This document shows positions 9,010 to 17,821 of a stretch of 45,544 nucleotides of DNA, piece by piece; positions within the stretch are counted from its first letter, which is position 1, and every line of letters starts with the position of its first letter. Made by a program: the position numbers and the translations under genes. The DNA is from an uncultured Clostridia bacterium. GTDB lineage: Bacteria > Bacillota > Clostridia > JAAYHZ01. The stretch lies in assembly GCA_937894465.1 (NCBI GenBank), contig CALCRE010000284.1:1-45544 (forward strand). The letters are read 5' to 3'. The notes under the pieces were generated by a model, which was not told the origin of the DNA, did not search any database, and saw only the letters and a list, made by a program, of their open reading frames with translations.

Positions 9010-9070
9010 GATTCTTCCTGCCTTTCCGGTCGTATTTAGACGGCCGTTTACTATGATTTTATTATACACC

Positions 9071-9121
9071 AAAAAAGGGACACTTCTCATCTAATTATCA
9101 TTTTTAGAAAAGTGTTCCCTT
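9071..9121 (-). terminator. Terminator downstream of adhE
   Basis: Minus-strand AAGGGAACACTT pairs with AAGTGTCCCTT across a 24-base loop with one bulge and runs into TTTTTT. It separates adhE from the glycosidase gene. Confidence 0.65.
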
Positions 9122-9138
9122 TATAAATCAACTCAAAA

Positions 9139-9166
9139 TGTTAAACGGTTACAGAACCGTCCCCTT
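9139..9166 (-). repeat. Hairpin with GGGGACGGTTCTGT motif
   Basis: Directly after the adhE stop, the minus strand reads AAAAGGGGACGGTTCTGTAACCGTTT, with ACGGTT/AACCGT as a 6-bp stem. Motifs of this GGGGACGGTTCTG type recur between genes in many Firmicutes genomes; only one copy is present here. It could help 3-prime end formation of adhE. Confidence 0.35.
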
Positions 9167-11767
9167 TTACCAAGCATTTCTTAGTATTGCCTCCAGTTCG
9201 GTTACCAGCGGGTAGCGGGGGTTTGCAGTAGTGCATTGATCTTCGAATGCTCTTTCAGCTAACTGTGGAATTTTCTCCATATATTTTTTCTCATCAATCC
9301 CGCACTCCTTGAAGGATAATGGTATATTCAAGTGTTTCATCAGCTTCTCTATGGCATCAACCAATGTTTGGACCTGCTCTTCTTGTGTTGTACCTCCGAA
9401 ATCCATCCTTCGAGATATTTGAGCATATCTGTAGTCTGCCGAGAATTTCTCATACTTCGGAAATATGGGAAATTTCGTAGGGATTTGCGCATTATAACGG
9501 ATTACATGAGGTAATAAAATCGCATTGGCCCGACCGTGGGAAATATGGAATTCCCCTCCAATCTTATGTGCCAAAGAGTGGTTAATTCCTAAAAATGCAT
9601 TGGAAAAAGCCATTCCTGCTATACAAGACGCATTATGGATCTTTTCACGTGCCACCTTGTCTTCTGGATTATCATAGCTTCTAGCTAGATATTTAAATAC
9701 CAGTTCAATAGCCTTTATGGCCAATCCGTTGGTATAATCTGATGCCATAACCGAAACAAATGCTTCTATGGCATGAGTTAATACATCCATTCCTGTGTCC
9801 GCAGTTATAGATTTCGGCATAGTTGCTACAAACTGCGGATCAATGATAGCCACATCCGGTGTCAGCTCATAATCGGCTAAGGGGTATTTGATATTTCCGT
9901 TATTTTTGTCGGTAATAACCGAGAAGGAAGTCACTTCACTACCTGTACCCGAAGTGGTAGGAACTGCAACCATTTGAGCCTTTTTACCCAAATTGGGGAA
10001 ATTAAAAGCTCTTTTGCGAATATCCATAAACTTTAACCGTAGGCCTCCGAAGGATGTTTCAGGGTGTTCATAGAACAACCACATTCCCTTGGCAGCATCA
10101 ATGGCGCTCCCTCCCCCGAGGGCAATAATAACATCCGGCTTAAAATTGTTCATGGCTTGCACACCTTTGTTAATGGTATCCAATGAGGGATCCGGCTCCA
10201 CCTCATCAAATATTTCGCAATGAACTAAATTCTTGCGTTTTCTTAAATAATACAAGGCTTTATCCACATAGCCCAGCTTCATCATCGTCTGATCCGTAAC
10301 AATGAAGGCACGAGATATATTAGGCATATTCTCAAGGTATTGGATGGAACCTCTTTCAAAATAAATCTTGGGTGGGATCTTAAACCATTGCATATTGACT
10401 CTCCTTTGCGCAACCTTTTTACGATTGATCAGGTTCACCGACGAGACATTCGCCGTTGTTGAATTTCTACCAAAAGATCCGCATCCTAAAGTCAACGACG
10501 GATTGATAGAGTTGTATATATCACCGATGGCACCTTGGGAAGACGGCGAATTCACTATGATACGTCCTACTCGCATTGCATTTCCGTATGCTTTGCATAA
10601 TTCATCATCATCCGAATGAATTACAGCCGAGTGTCCTAATCCGCCTAACTCGATCATTGCATCTGCATATTCAAAACCTTGTTTATCATCCTTACAAACA
10701 AAGTAGGCTAAAACAGGAGATAATTTCTCTAGTGAAAGAGGATATTTTAGCGATGGCTCCGGCAGACGGGCAATTAAAATTTTGGTTTCTACCGGCACAG
10801 TGACTCCGGCACCTGTTGCAATCTCATATGCAGATTTTCCAACAATCGCTCCGTTCACTGCCATTTTATCCAAATTGATCACATGCTTTGTCACCAATTC
10901 GGTTTCTTCTTCATTCAGAAAATAACAGTGATATTTTTTCATGTACTTTTCAAATTCCGGTGCAATATCTTGGTCGACGATCACCGCTTGTTCCGATGCA
11001 CAGATCATACCGTTGTCGAAAGTCTTGGAAATAATCAGATCCGTACAAGCGCGTTCTACATCCACGTTTTTATTAATATAACAAGGGACATTCCCGGGAC
11101 CTACACCTAAAGCCGGTTTTCCTGCGCTGTACGCCGATTTGACCATACCGGAACCTCCGGTTGCAAGGATCAGCGATACGCCGTTATGCTTCATCAGCGT
11201 GTTTGTTGCATCTAATGAAGGGGTTTCGATCCATTGAATACAATTTTTCGGTGCTCCGTTTTTAATTGCTGCATCTCGCAATAAGCGAGCTGATTCAAGG
11301 GAGCATCTTTGTGCCGAAGGATGAAAAGCGAATATGATGGGGTTTCTTGTTTTGGCACAAATAATAGATTTGAACATAGTGGTAGATGTGGGATTCGTGA
11401 CAGGGGTCACACCGGCTACCACTCCTACAGGTTCAGCCACTTCCACATAACCTTCCAACTCATTTTCTTCGATAATGCCCACGGTTTTCTCATCCTTGAT
11501 ATTATGGTATATATATTCAGTGGAGAACATATTTTTGATGACTTTGTCTTCGAAAACACCTCTTCCGGTTTCTTCGATAGCCATCTTAGCTAAGAACATA
11601 TGATGATCCAACCCTGCCAGTGTCATGGCATGGACAATTTGATCCACTTGCTCTTGATCCAACTTCATGTATTCAGCAAGAGCTTCCTGAGCATTCATTA
11701 CCAACTTGTCAATCATCTCCGTGATGTCGACATTTGTTGCTTTCTTCGTTTCTTCTTTGTTACTCAT
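9167..11767 (-). CDS. adhE: Bifunctional acetaldehyde-CoA/alcohol dehydrogenase
   Basis: AdhE of 866 aa, converting acetyl-CoA to acetaldehyde and then ethanol with NADH; in family members it forms cytosolic filaments (spirosomes). The N-terminal half is a CoA-acylating aldehyde dehydrogenase with catalytic Cys256 in NGMICASEQ and the GPGNVP loop. The C-terminal half, from about 450, is an iron-dependent alcohol dehydrogenase: GGGSAIDAAKGMW for NAD binding, VPTTSGTGSE, and iron ligands in GINHSLAHKIGG and FHISHGRANA. Both halves are complete. ATG 11767 follows GGAGGTAGGGAC; an upstream in-frame start has no ribosome site. It has its own promoter with a Rex operator, so it should be induced at high NADH/NAD+, which fits a fermentative anaerobe. 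Confidence 0.97.
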   Translation of the reverse strand: MSNKEETKKATNVDITEMIDKLVMNAQEALAEYMKLDQEQVDQIVHAMTLAGLDHHMFLAKMAIEETGRGVFEDKVIKNMFSTEYIYHNIKDEKTVGIIEENELEGYVEVAEPVGVVAGVTPVTNPTSTTMFKSIICAKTRNPIIFAFHPSAQRCSLESARLLRDAAIKNGAPKNCIQWIETPSLDATNTLMKHNGVSLILATGGSGMVKSAYSAGKPALGVGPGNVPCYINKNVDVERACTDLIISKTFDNGMICASEQAVIVDQDIAPEFEKYMKKYHCYFLNEEETELVTKHVINLDKMAVNGAIVGKSAYEIATGAGVTVPVETKILIARLPEPSLKYPLSLEKLSPVLAYFVCKDDKQGFEYADAMIELGGLGHSAVIHSDDDELCKAYGNAMRVGRIIVNSPSSQGAIGDIYNSINPSLTLGCGSFGRNSTTANVSSVNLINRKKVAQRRVNMQWFKIPPKIYFERGSIQYLENMPNISRAFIVTDQTMMKLGYVDKALYYLRKRKNLVHCEIFDEVEPDPSLDTINKGVQAMNNFKPDVIIALGGGSAIDAAKGMWLFYEHPETSFGGLRLKFMDIRKRAFNFPNLGKKAQMVAVPTTSGTGSEVTSFSVITDKNNGNIKYPLADYELTPDVAIIDPQFVATMPKSITADTGMDVLTHAIEAFVSVMASDYTNGLAIKAIELVFKYLARSYDNPEDKVAREKIHNASCIAGMAFSNAFLGINHSLAHKIGGEFHISHGRANAILLPHVIRYNAQIPTKFPIFPKYEKFSADYRYAQISRRMDFGGTTQEEQVQTLVDAIEKLMKHLNIPLSFKECGIDEKKYMEKIPQLAERAFEDQCTTANPRYPLVTELEAILRNAW

Positions 11768-11837
11768 GTCCCTACCTCCAACTTTCAGACTTCTCACTTA
11801 ATTTCTTTCAATTTGCATGAAACTTATCTTCAATTCC

Positions 11838-11866
11838 ATTATATGTTGCCCATTATAGTTTGTCAA
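11838..11866 (-). promoter_or_regulatory. adhE promoter
   Basis: Minus-strand TTGACA (11861-11866), 17-base spacer, TATAAT (11838-11843): a perfect consensus SigA-type promoter about 70 bases before the adhE start. Confidence 0.88.
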
Positions 11867-11877
11867 TAATTTAACAA
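11860..11877. promoter_or_regulatory. Rex operator at the adhE promoter
   Basis: TTGTCAATAATTTAACAA fits the clostridial Rex pattern TTGTTAA-N4-TTAACAA with one mismatch. It overlaps the -35 box, the usual position for repression. A weaker second copy, TTGATAATTTTTTAACAC, follows at 11884-11901. Rex itself is not encoded in this window. Confidence 0.72.
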
Positions 11878-11901
11878 TATATTTTGATAATTTTTTAACA
11901 C

Positions 11902-12102
11902 GATATGACTGACCCTGATCAGGAATCATTTTCATCTTTTAATATCTCTTTTTCACCCTCTAAGTATACCCATAATAAATAAAGGTGCCCTTGCAATTAG
12001 AGTCTTGGGAAAAAATCAATTCCCGAACTTTTTGACAATTTCAATAAAAAATGAATGAAAAAAAATTAAGGAATAGTTAAAATAGTTGAGAAATGTTTCT
12101 GG
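11902..12102. other. AT-rich intergenic stretch, no gene seen
   Basis: Between the adhE Rex region and the importer promoter. I see no open frame with a ribosome binding site, no RNA fold with a terminator and no repeat. Confidence 0.5.
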
Positions 12103-12146
12103 TTATGCAGAATGAACTTGAATACCATGCATAAATATACTATAAT
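12103..12146 (+). promoter_or_regulatory. Promoter of the amino-acid importer with inverted repeat
   Basis: TTGAAT (12118-12123), 17 bases, TATAAT (12141-12146). An inverted repeat TTATGCA (12103-12109)/TGCATAA (12128-12134) straddles the -35 box and may be an operator; I cannot assign a regulator. Confidence 0.62.
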
Positions 12147-12194
12147 GATGAAATTGAAATGTTTCATTTTATCTATTGTGAAGGAGAATGTAAA

Positions 12195-12938
12195 ATGTGT
12201 ACTTTGAAGAAAATAGTTCTAATCGCTTTATCAACTTGCATGCTGTTGTCGTTCACCGCTTGCTCAAGCAAAGACGACGGAGTGTTGACCATGGCTACTA
12301 ATGCAGCTTTCCCACCCTACGAATATTATGAAAACGAAGCTATCGTAGGTATTGATGTGGAGATTGCCCAAGCGATTGCTGACAAGCTTGATATGGAGCT
12401 TAAAGTGGAAGACATGGAGTTTGGTTCTATCATCACTGCAGTTCAAACAGGAAAAGTGGATATCGGCTTGGCAGGTATGACGGTTCGAGAAGACCGCCTA
12501 TTAAGTGTTAACTTTTCTACTCCCTATACCAAAGCTTATCAAGCCATCATTGTTACCGAGAATTCAAAAATTACCGGGCCGGATGATTTGGCTAACAAGT
12601 CGGTAGGTGTTCAAGAAAGCACCACCGGTGACATTTATGTTACAGATGATTACCCGGATGCTGATGTACAACGTTACAGCAAGGGTGTAGAGGCTGTCCA
12701 AGCATTGTTGCAGGGCAAAGTGGATGCAGTGGTTATTGACAACGAACCGGCTAAAGTCTTTGTGAAACAAAACGAAGGATTAAAAATATTGCCGGAAGCA
12801 TATACAGAAGAAGAATATGCAATTGCAATATCAAAGAAGAATGATGATTTATTGAAAAAGATCAATGACGCATTAGCTGAATTGACAGAGGACGGTACTC
12901 TTAAAAGCATTATTGACAAATATATTACCGCTGATTAA
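12195..12938 (+). CDS. Amino-acid ABC transporter, substrate-binding lipoprotein
   Basis: Solute-binding protein family 3, 247 aa. A lipoprotein signal peptide (KKIVLIALSTCMLLSFTAC, lipidated Cys near residue 23) anchors it outside the membrane. The mature part starts LTMATNAAFPPYEYY, with FPPYEY lining the amino-acid pocket, then GIDVEIAQAIADKL, GMTVREDR for the alpha-carboxylate Arg, and the C-terminal DGTLKSIIDKYI helix. Polar amino acids (Gln, Glu, His, Arg or Cys group) are the likely ligands; the exact one is not readable. ATG 12195 follows AAGGAG at eight bases. First gene of the three-gene importer operon. Confidence 0.93.
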   Translation: MCTLKKIVLIALSTCMLLSFTACSSKDDGVLTMATNAAFPPYEYYENEAIVGIDVEIAQAIADKLDMELKVEDMEFGSIITAVQTGKVDIGLAGMTVREDRLLSVNFSTPYTKAYQAIIVTENSKITGPDDLANKSVGVQESTTGDIYVTDDYPDADVQRYSKGVEAVQALLQGKVDAVVIDNEPAKVFVKQNEGLKILPEAYTEEEYAIAISKKNDDLLKKINDALAELTEDGTLKSIIDKYITAD

Positions 12939-12956
12939 AGTATGAAACTGTACCGC

Positions 12957-12999
12957 AAGGGGCGGATCTGTACCGCCCCTTGATTTATTAATTTTTTTT
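12957..12999 (+). terminator. Intercistronic terminator/attenuator
   Basis: AAGGGGCGG-ATCTGTA-CCGCCCCTT, a strong 9-bp GC-rich stem followed by a T-rich stretch ending in seven T. It lies between the binding-protein and permease genes, a common arrangement that lets the binding protein be made in excess. Confidence 0.8.
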
Positions 13000-13019
13000 A
13001 TGGAATGAGGAGATTACCT

Positions 13020-13754
13020 TTGGCCGATTGGATAGAACAGCTAAAATTAAACTTTATAGATTGGTTTGAATTAATACAAGCAAAGTTTATAAACAACTTT
13101 ATAACTGACAACCGATGGAAATACTTATGGGACGGATTGGGTGTCACCATTAAGGTGACATTTTTTGCTGTTTTGATCGGCATTGTATTAGGCTTTACGA
13201 TTGCCCTTATTCGCTCCACCCATGATAAAACGGGAAAGCTGAAGTTTTTAAATTGGTTTTCTCAGGTTTATCTGACTGTTATTCGGGGCACTCCTGTTGT
13301 AGTCCAGCTTTTAATCATCTATTTTGTTATATTTGCTTCCGTTAATATCAACAAGGTTGTTGCCGCCATAATCGCATTCGGTATCAATTCCGGTGCTTAT
13401 GTAGCCGAAATTGTCCGTTCGGGAATTATGTCGGTAGACGAAGGTCAAACGGAAGCCGGTCGCAGCTTAGGGTTTACCTATGCTCAAACCATGTGGTATA
13501 TTGTGATACCACAAGCGTTTAAAAATGTGCTTCCTGCTCTGGCAAACGAGTTTATTGTTTTGTTAAAGGAGACATCTGTTTCAGGGTACATAGCCTTGCA
13601 GGATTTGACAAAAGGCGGAGATATCATACGAGGTCGAACATATGATGCGTTAATGCCTTTACTTGCTGTTGCACTAATCTACCTTATCATGGTGGTCTTC
13701 TTGACAAAAGGTGTAACAATCATGGAAAGGAGGCTACGGAACAGTGAACGATGA
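13020..13754 (+). CDS. Amino-acid ABC transporter permease
   Basis: Polar-amino-acid permease of the His/Glu/Gln/Arg type, about 244 aa, with five or six membrane segments. It has the family entry YLWDGLGVTIKVTFFAVLIG, RGTPVVVQLLIIYF, and the ATPase-coupling EAA loop SVDEGQTEAGRSLGFTYAQTMWYIVIPQA. I prefer the TTG at 13020, which has GAGGAG seven bases upstream; an ATG at 13005 overlaps that site. It overlaps the ATPase gene by 11 bases, indicating translational coupling. Confidence 0.93.
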   Translation: MADWIEQLKLNFIDWFELIQAKFINNFITDNRWKYLWDGLGVTIKVTFFAVLIGIVLGFTIALIRSTHDKTGKLKFLNWFSQVYLTVIRGTPVVVQLLIIYFVIFASVNINKVVAAIIAFGINSGAYVAEIVRSGIMSVDEGQTEAGRSLGFTYAQTMWYIVIPQAFKNVLPALANEFIVLLKETSVSGYIALQDLTKGGDIIRGRTYDALMPLLAVALIYLIMVVFLTKGVTIMERRLRNSER

Positions 13755-14481
13755 TGTTTTGATACGAGTGGAAAACTTACAAAAATATTTTGGCGAACAA
13801 AAAGCACTTGACGGAGTGGACGCCGAGATACGAAAAGGAGATGTCGCTGTTGTCATCGGCCCTTCCGGAAGCGGAAAATCTACCTTTTTACGTTGTTTAA
13901 ATCTATTGGAAGTACCCACAGGGGGCAAGGTGTTTTTCGAAAATGTTGATATTACCAATCCGAAGGTAGATATCAACAAGCACCGTCAAAAGATGGGCAT
14001 GGTGTTTCAACAATTCAATCTGTTTCCTCACATGACAGTGTTGGATAATATGATCCTAGGTCCGGTGAAGTTATTGAAGTTGCCCAAAGAAAAAGCAATC
14101 GACAATGCCAGGGTGCTTTTAGAACGAGTAGGATTAGCCGATCGTAAGGACGCCTATCCTTCCCAATTGTCCGGTGGGCAAAAACAAAGAATTGCCATTG
14201 TACGGGCATTGTGTATGGAACCGGATGTGATGTTGTTTGACGAACCTACCAGCGCATTGGATCCGGAGATGGTAGGTGAAGTTCTGGATGTTATGAGAAA
14301 TCTAGCCCAAAGCGGCATCACTATGGTGGTGGTAACACATGAAATGGGATTTGCCCGCGAAGTAGGCACAAGAGCCATTTTCATGGATGAAGGAAAAATT
14401 ATAGAAGAAAACACACCCAAAGAGTTGTTTAATAACCCAAAAAGCCCAAGATTGCATAGTTTCTTAGCAAAAGTTCTATAA
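13744..14481 (+). CDS. Amino-acid ABC transporter ATP-binding protein
   Basis: Cytosolic ATPase subunit, 245 aa, GlnQ/HisP type. Walker A GPSGSGKST near residues 38-46, Q-loop VFQQFNLFPHMTVLDN, signature LSGGQKQRIAIVRAL, Walker B VMLFDEPTSALDPE, and switch His in VVVTHEM. A GTG start at 13744 follows AGGAGG at 10 bases; an ATG two codons later is possible. It completes the importer operon and is followed by a terminator. Confidence 0.95.
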   Translation: MNDDVLIRVENLQKYFGEQKALDGVDAEIRKGDVAVVIGPSGSGKSTFLRCLNLLEVPTGGKVFFENVDITNPKVDINKHRQKMGMVFQQFNLFPHMTVLDNMILGPVKLLKLPKEKAIDNARVLLERVGLADRKDAYPSQLSGGQKQRIAIVRALCMEPDVMLFDEPTSALDPEMVGEVLDVMRNLAQSGITMVVVTHEMGFAREVGTRAIFMDEGKIIEENTPKELFNNPKSPRLHSFLAKVL

Positions 14482-14493
14482 TTGATCACACTA

Positions 14494-14530
14494 GAGAGGA
14501 CAAGCATCATATACTGTTCTCTCTTTTTAA
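14494..14530 (+). terminator. Terminator of the amino-acid importer operon
   Basis: AGAGAGGACA pairs with TGTTCTCTCT (10 bp, one G-U) and is followed by TTTTTAATTCTC. Confidence 0.82.
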
Positions 14531-14678
14531 TTCTCTTTTTTCTCTTCTTACATAACCTCAAATAAAACCATCTTCGATCTTCATAGAAATATTTTTCACT
14601 GAACGATTATTGTGGTAAGATGAATCATAAAGTATCAATTGTCGTTATATTTAATAAAAGGAGGAAAAGTGGCGTATT

Positions 14679-15518
14679 ATGTTGAAAAGGGAATATAAGA
14701 ATAAGGAAATGTTATCTGTCATCGGATTCGGTGGCATTTTAGTGTCCAAGGTAACTCAAGAAGAAGCAAATGATTACATCGCAGAAGCCATCGATAACGG
14801 CATCAATTATTTTGATGTTGCTCCCACTTACGGTAATTCTCAAGACAGAATGGGACCGGGATTGGAAGGGAAACGAAACGGTGTGTTTTTAGCATGTAAA
14901 ACCACCATGAGAACAGCGAAGGAAGCTGAATCAGAGTTACAAGATTCATTAAAGAAATTGAGAACCGATCATTTTGACTTGTATCAACTTCACGGTATCA
15001 ACAATGTTGAAGATGCTAAAACTTGCTTAGGCCCTAACGGAGCCATGGAAACCTTTATTCGTGCACGTGAAAAAGGTTATGTCCGTTACTTGGGTTTTTC
15101 TGTCCACTCAGAGGAAGCCGCAATATACTTAATGGAGCAATTTGATTTTGACTCCACTTTGTTCCCGGTTAATTGGGTATGTCATTTTACAAACGGATTT
15201 GGTGACAAAATTATGGAAGCCGCGGTAAAGAAGAATGTGGCTCGTTTAGCACTAAAGGGTATGGCTCATACAGTCCGCCCGGAAAATTACAAAGAATATC
15301 CGAAGGCTTGGTATATGCCGGTGGAAGAAAAAGATTTGGCACAAATAACATTACGATTCACATTAAGTCAACCGGTAACCGCTGCCCTCACACCCGGATA
15401 TATAGAATATCTTCGATGGGCAATGGAAGTAGGTAAAGACTTTAAACCGGTCACTCCGGAAGAAATTGATTTATTAAAAGAGAAAAGCAACGGTGTAAAA
15501 CCCATATTTCATGTTTAA
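14679..15518 (+). CDS. Aldo/keto reductase
   Basis: NAD(P)H-dependent aldo/keto reductase, 279 aa, cytosolic TIM barrel. The catalytic tetrad is readable: Asp and Tyr in FDVAPTYGNSQ, Lys in LACKT, His in LYQLHGI. It lacks the C-terminal ferredoxin-like Cys clusters of longer clostridial members. Natural substrate unknown. The gene follows a terminator and an AGGAGG that is 14 bases from the ATG; no better in-frame start is seen. A terminator and then a glycosidase-like gene follow, so a role in sugar or sugar-derivative metabolism is possible but only inferred. Confidence 0.9.
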   Translation: MLKREYKNKEMLSVIGFGGILVSKVTQEEANDYIAEAIDNGINYFDVAPTYGNSQDRMGPGLEGKRNGVFLACKTTMRTAKEAESELQDSLKKLRTDHFDLYQLHGINNVEDAKTCLGPNGAMETFIRAREKGYVRYLGFSVHSEEAAIYLMEQFDFDSTLFPVNWVCHFTNGFGDKIMEAAVKKNVARLALKGMAHTVRPENYKEYPKAWYMPVEEKDLAQITLRFTLSQPVTAALTPGYIEYLRWAMEVGKDFKPVTPEEIDLLKEKSNGVKPIFHV

Positions 15519-15557
15519 AGTAATATGCAAATAAAGCATGTAAAAATATTCATAATG

Positions 15558-15582
15558 CGGCCGGTCTTCCGGCCGTTTTTTA
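15558..15582 (+). terminator. Terminator of the aldo/keto reductase gene
   Basis: CGGCCGG-TCTT-CCGGCCG followed by six T. It ends only a few bases before the ribosome binding site of the next gene, so read-through may link the two. Confidence 0.88.
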
Positions 15583-15597
15583 AAGGAGGATTTATAT

Positions 15598-17652
15598 ATG
15601 AAGGATTATGCTAGAATCGGTCTGGAAGTCGGCGAACATATTTCTGATTATGAAAACTTTATTCAATACATTAAAAGTCACTTTGACCTTGAAAAGCTGG
15701 ACTTTGTTTTGATCATGATGAAGCCTGTTGAGATGCCGAGGCAACTATGGAATGAATGGGCTGAATTTTTCAAAAACAATCATATCTATTTTGCTTTCTT
15801 GTACACCCAACAAAGAGGTGCACCCGAGGGCAAAGACTCTCACTTGACCCCGGAAATCGTTGTTGAATTGAAAAAAATTGCCGGTGAATATTTCTTAGGT
15901 GATATGATCGGTGAAACCGGCGGCATGGCAAGCTGGTTGGAAGGATATTATGATGATATTCACATGGAAAAAGCAACATTCGAAACCATGAGCCAAGCCA
16001 AAAAGGCTTATGTGGATCATGTCCGTTCCTGTGTGGAAATCAACAGGAAACTGAACATTCCTTCAGTGTTGGCAGTGGAGGCAACCCTTTTTAGCCGTTA
16101 CAATTTTGAAGCAGGGGTGGATCACACGGCAATTGAAATGATGTGCGGCAATCCGGAAATAATGTTCGCTTCTGCAAGAGGTTCATGTAAAGCATATGGG
16201 AAAAGCATATGGTCAAGTCATATCGCAAATGAGTGGTATGGTGGGTTTCGCAATGATGATCCCTTGAAGTATAAAAGGTTGAAAATCGCTTATTATTATG
16301 CTTTTTTATCCGGTGCAAAGTACATATACCCGGAAAGCGGTGATATCAGCATCGATTCGTACGGTTATCATTACGACTCTGATCACGCTTTTTGCAAAGC
16401 TTACAGAGAAACTTGGAATGACTTTTCAGAATTTGTCCACTTACACGGACGTCCGAAAAACGGGCCTGAGGTTAAAGTGGCTTTTCTACACGGAAACTTG
16501 GATTCCTATACTGCCTGGGGTGGATCCACGGTATGGAATCATTTTCAAGATGAAAACTGGTCCTACAGTTCTGCGGAAAAAGGATGGAATATCGTCAACC
16601 GGGATCTGTTTGCATCAGATCCTTGGTATCATTCTCATAACTACGGCCGGCAAGATACCTCCTTTTCAGCCCCCTACGGTCAATATGATTTAGTCCCTGT
16701 GGAGGCACCTGTTGAAGTATTGTCCTCCTATGATTACTTGATTTTTGTCGGATGGAATACAATGACTGATGAAATCTATAAAAAGTTAAAAACTTATGTA
16801 GAAAACGGTGGTAAGTTGTTCGCAGCCATTCCGCATTTAAACACTCATGATCTTCGTAATGAAGACTACAAAATCATTCATAACGGAGACGTATCGGATT
16901 TATTCGGTTGTATCATAAATGGTCCCGGCAGAAAACATGCTTGGGGTACTAAATTTATTGAGGAAAGCCTTGTTGACCAATGCATGTACCCTTGCACCAA
17001 GGACGGTGCATGTGACCCAATGTGTGCTGACGGATTTATCAAGAGCACTGATATAACCATAAAAGACGGAAAGGTCATTGCAGTGTTGTCGGATCGATTT
17101 AAAAACAACATGGATAACTGTCCCCCCATTCTGATTGAGAATGCATGTGGAAAAGGCATTGCAACATTAATGACCGCTTGGGATTATCCCGGAGCCGAAA
17201 GCTTACGAAATCTATTCAAAGTTATACTCAAAGCCATATTGTCTGCTGAGCAGAGAAAGGCTCGTATAAAAGTTATCGGAAATGATAAAATACGTTATGC
17301 CATATATCCTGAAAACGGACTTGACACATTGTATATATTAAATACCGATTACAATCATAAAAACATAGTTACCGTCTGTAACAATGATATTGCGTTGGAA
17401 ATAAAAGTGAATAGTTGCGAAATGAGAACGGTATATATATCCGATGGGTTTATTTGCTCCCCTTGCGACAATACCATTGCTTTGGAGGAACATCAGTTAA
17501 ATGAAAATAAGTATCATTTATTTTTTAAAGGCACAGGGTCTCATGGTATAGAATGGTCTGTCAGAAATGATGTTGGCAGTATATGGGTAAATCATACTCA
17601 GCTGAACCTAAATACTCATGATGAACATTTTATAACCAATCATGAAATATGA
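15598..17652 (+). CDS. Glycosidase-like TIM-barrel protein with GATase-like domain
   Basis: A 684-aa protein I cannot place in a named GH family. Residues 1-280 read as an alternating beta/alpha barrel (YARIGLEVGEHI, LDFVLIMMKP, YFAFLYTQQRG, FLGDMIGETGG, SVLAVEATLFS, YIYPESGDISI); candidate catalytic acids are Glu in GETGG, VEAT and YPESG. From about 290 a Rossmann-like glutamine-amidotransferase/trimerisation-type domain follows (KVAFLHGNLDSY, YDYLIFVGWNTMTDEIY, YVENGGKLFAAIPH), and the last 150 residues are beta-rich. No signal peptide. Same general architecture as the GH42-like protein at 6808-9009, but the two are not close. ATG follows AAGGAGGATTTATAT. Confidence 0.65.
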   Translation: MKDYARIGLEVGEHISDYENFIQYIKSHFDLEKLDFVLIMMKPVEMPRQLWNEWAEFFKNNHIYFAFLYTQQRGAPEGKDSHLTPEIVVELKKIAGEYFLGDMIGETGGMASWLEGYYDDIHMEKATFETMSQAKKAYVDHVRSCVEINRKLNIPSVLAVEATLFSRYNFEAGVDHTAIEMMCGNPEIMFASARGSCKAYGKSIWSSHIANEWYGGFRNDDPLKYKRLKIAYYYAFLSGAKYIYPESGDISIDSYGYHYDSDHAFCKAYRETWNDFSEFVHLHGRPKNGPEVKVAFLHGNLDSYTAWGGSTVWNHFQDENWSYSSAEKGWNIVNRDLFASDPWYHSHNYGRQDTSFSAPYGQYDLVPVEAPVEVLSSYDYLIFVGWNTMTDEIYKKLKTYVENGGKLFAAIPHLNTHDLRNEDYKIIHNGDVSDLFGCIINGPGRKHAWGTKFIEESLVDQCMYPCTKDGACDPMCADGFIKSTDITIKDGKVIAVLSDRFKNNMDNCPPILIENACGKGIATLMTAWDYPGAESLRNLFKVILKAILSAEQRKARIKVIGNDKIRYAIYPENGLDTLYILNTDYNHKNIVTVCNNDIALEIKVNSCEMRTVYISDGFICSPCDNTIALEEHQLNENKYHLFFKGTGSHGIEWSVRNDVGSIWVNHTQLNLNTHDEHFITNHEI

Positions 17653-17753
17653 AAAGAATTTACGATCGGTATGAAATGTTGGCTGGAACCCATTTGATAT
17701 TCATGCACCTCAAGTAGCCGATCAAATCGATCAAGCCTTATTCGTAATGGGTT

Positions 17754-17804
17754 AAAAAGGAAAAAGGGATTTGTACACAGCATATATGCCGGTCAGATCC
17801 CTTT
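17754..17804 (-). terminator. Terminator of the Asn-rich gene
   Basis: AAAGGGAT (17763-17770) pairs with ATCCCTTT (17797-17804), with GCATATATGC in the loop. Read on the minus strand it ends in TTTTTCCTTTTT. It may also stop transcription of the gene at 15598-17652 from the other side. Confidence 0.72.
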
Positions 17805-17821
17805 GGACAATTACATTAATT

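Noticed and set aside
12103..12134. ArgR or CodY operator at the importer promoter
   Set aside because: The inverted repeat TTATGCA/TGCATAA has an 18-base gap and fits neither consensus well, so I only report it as an unassigned repeat.
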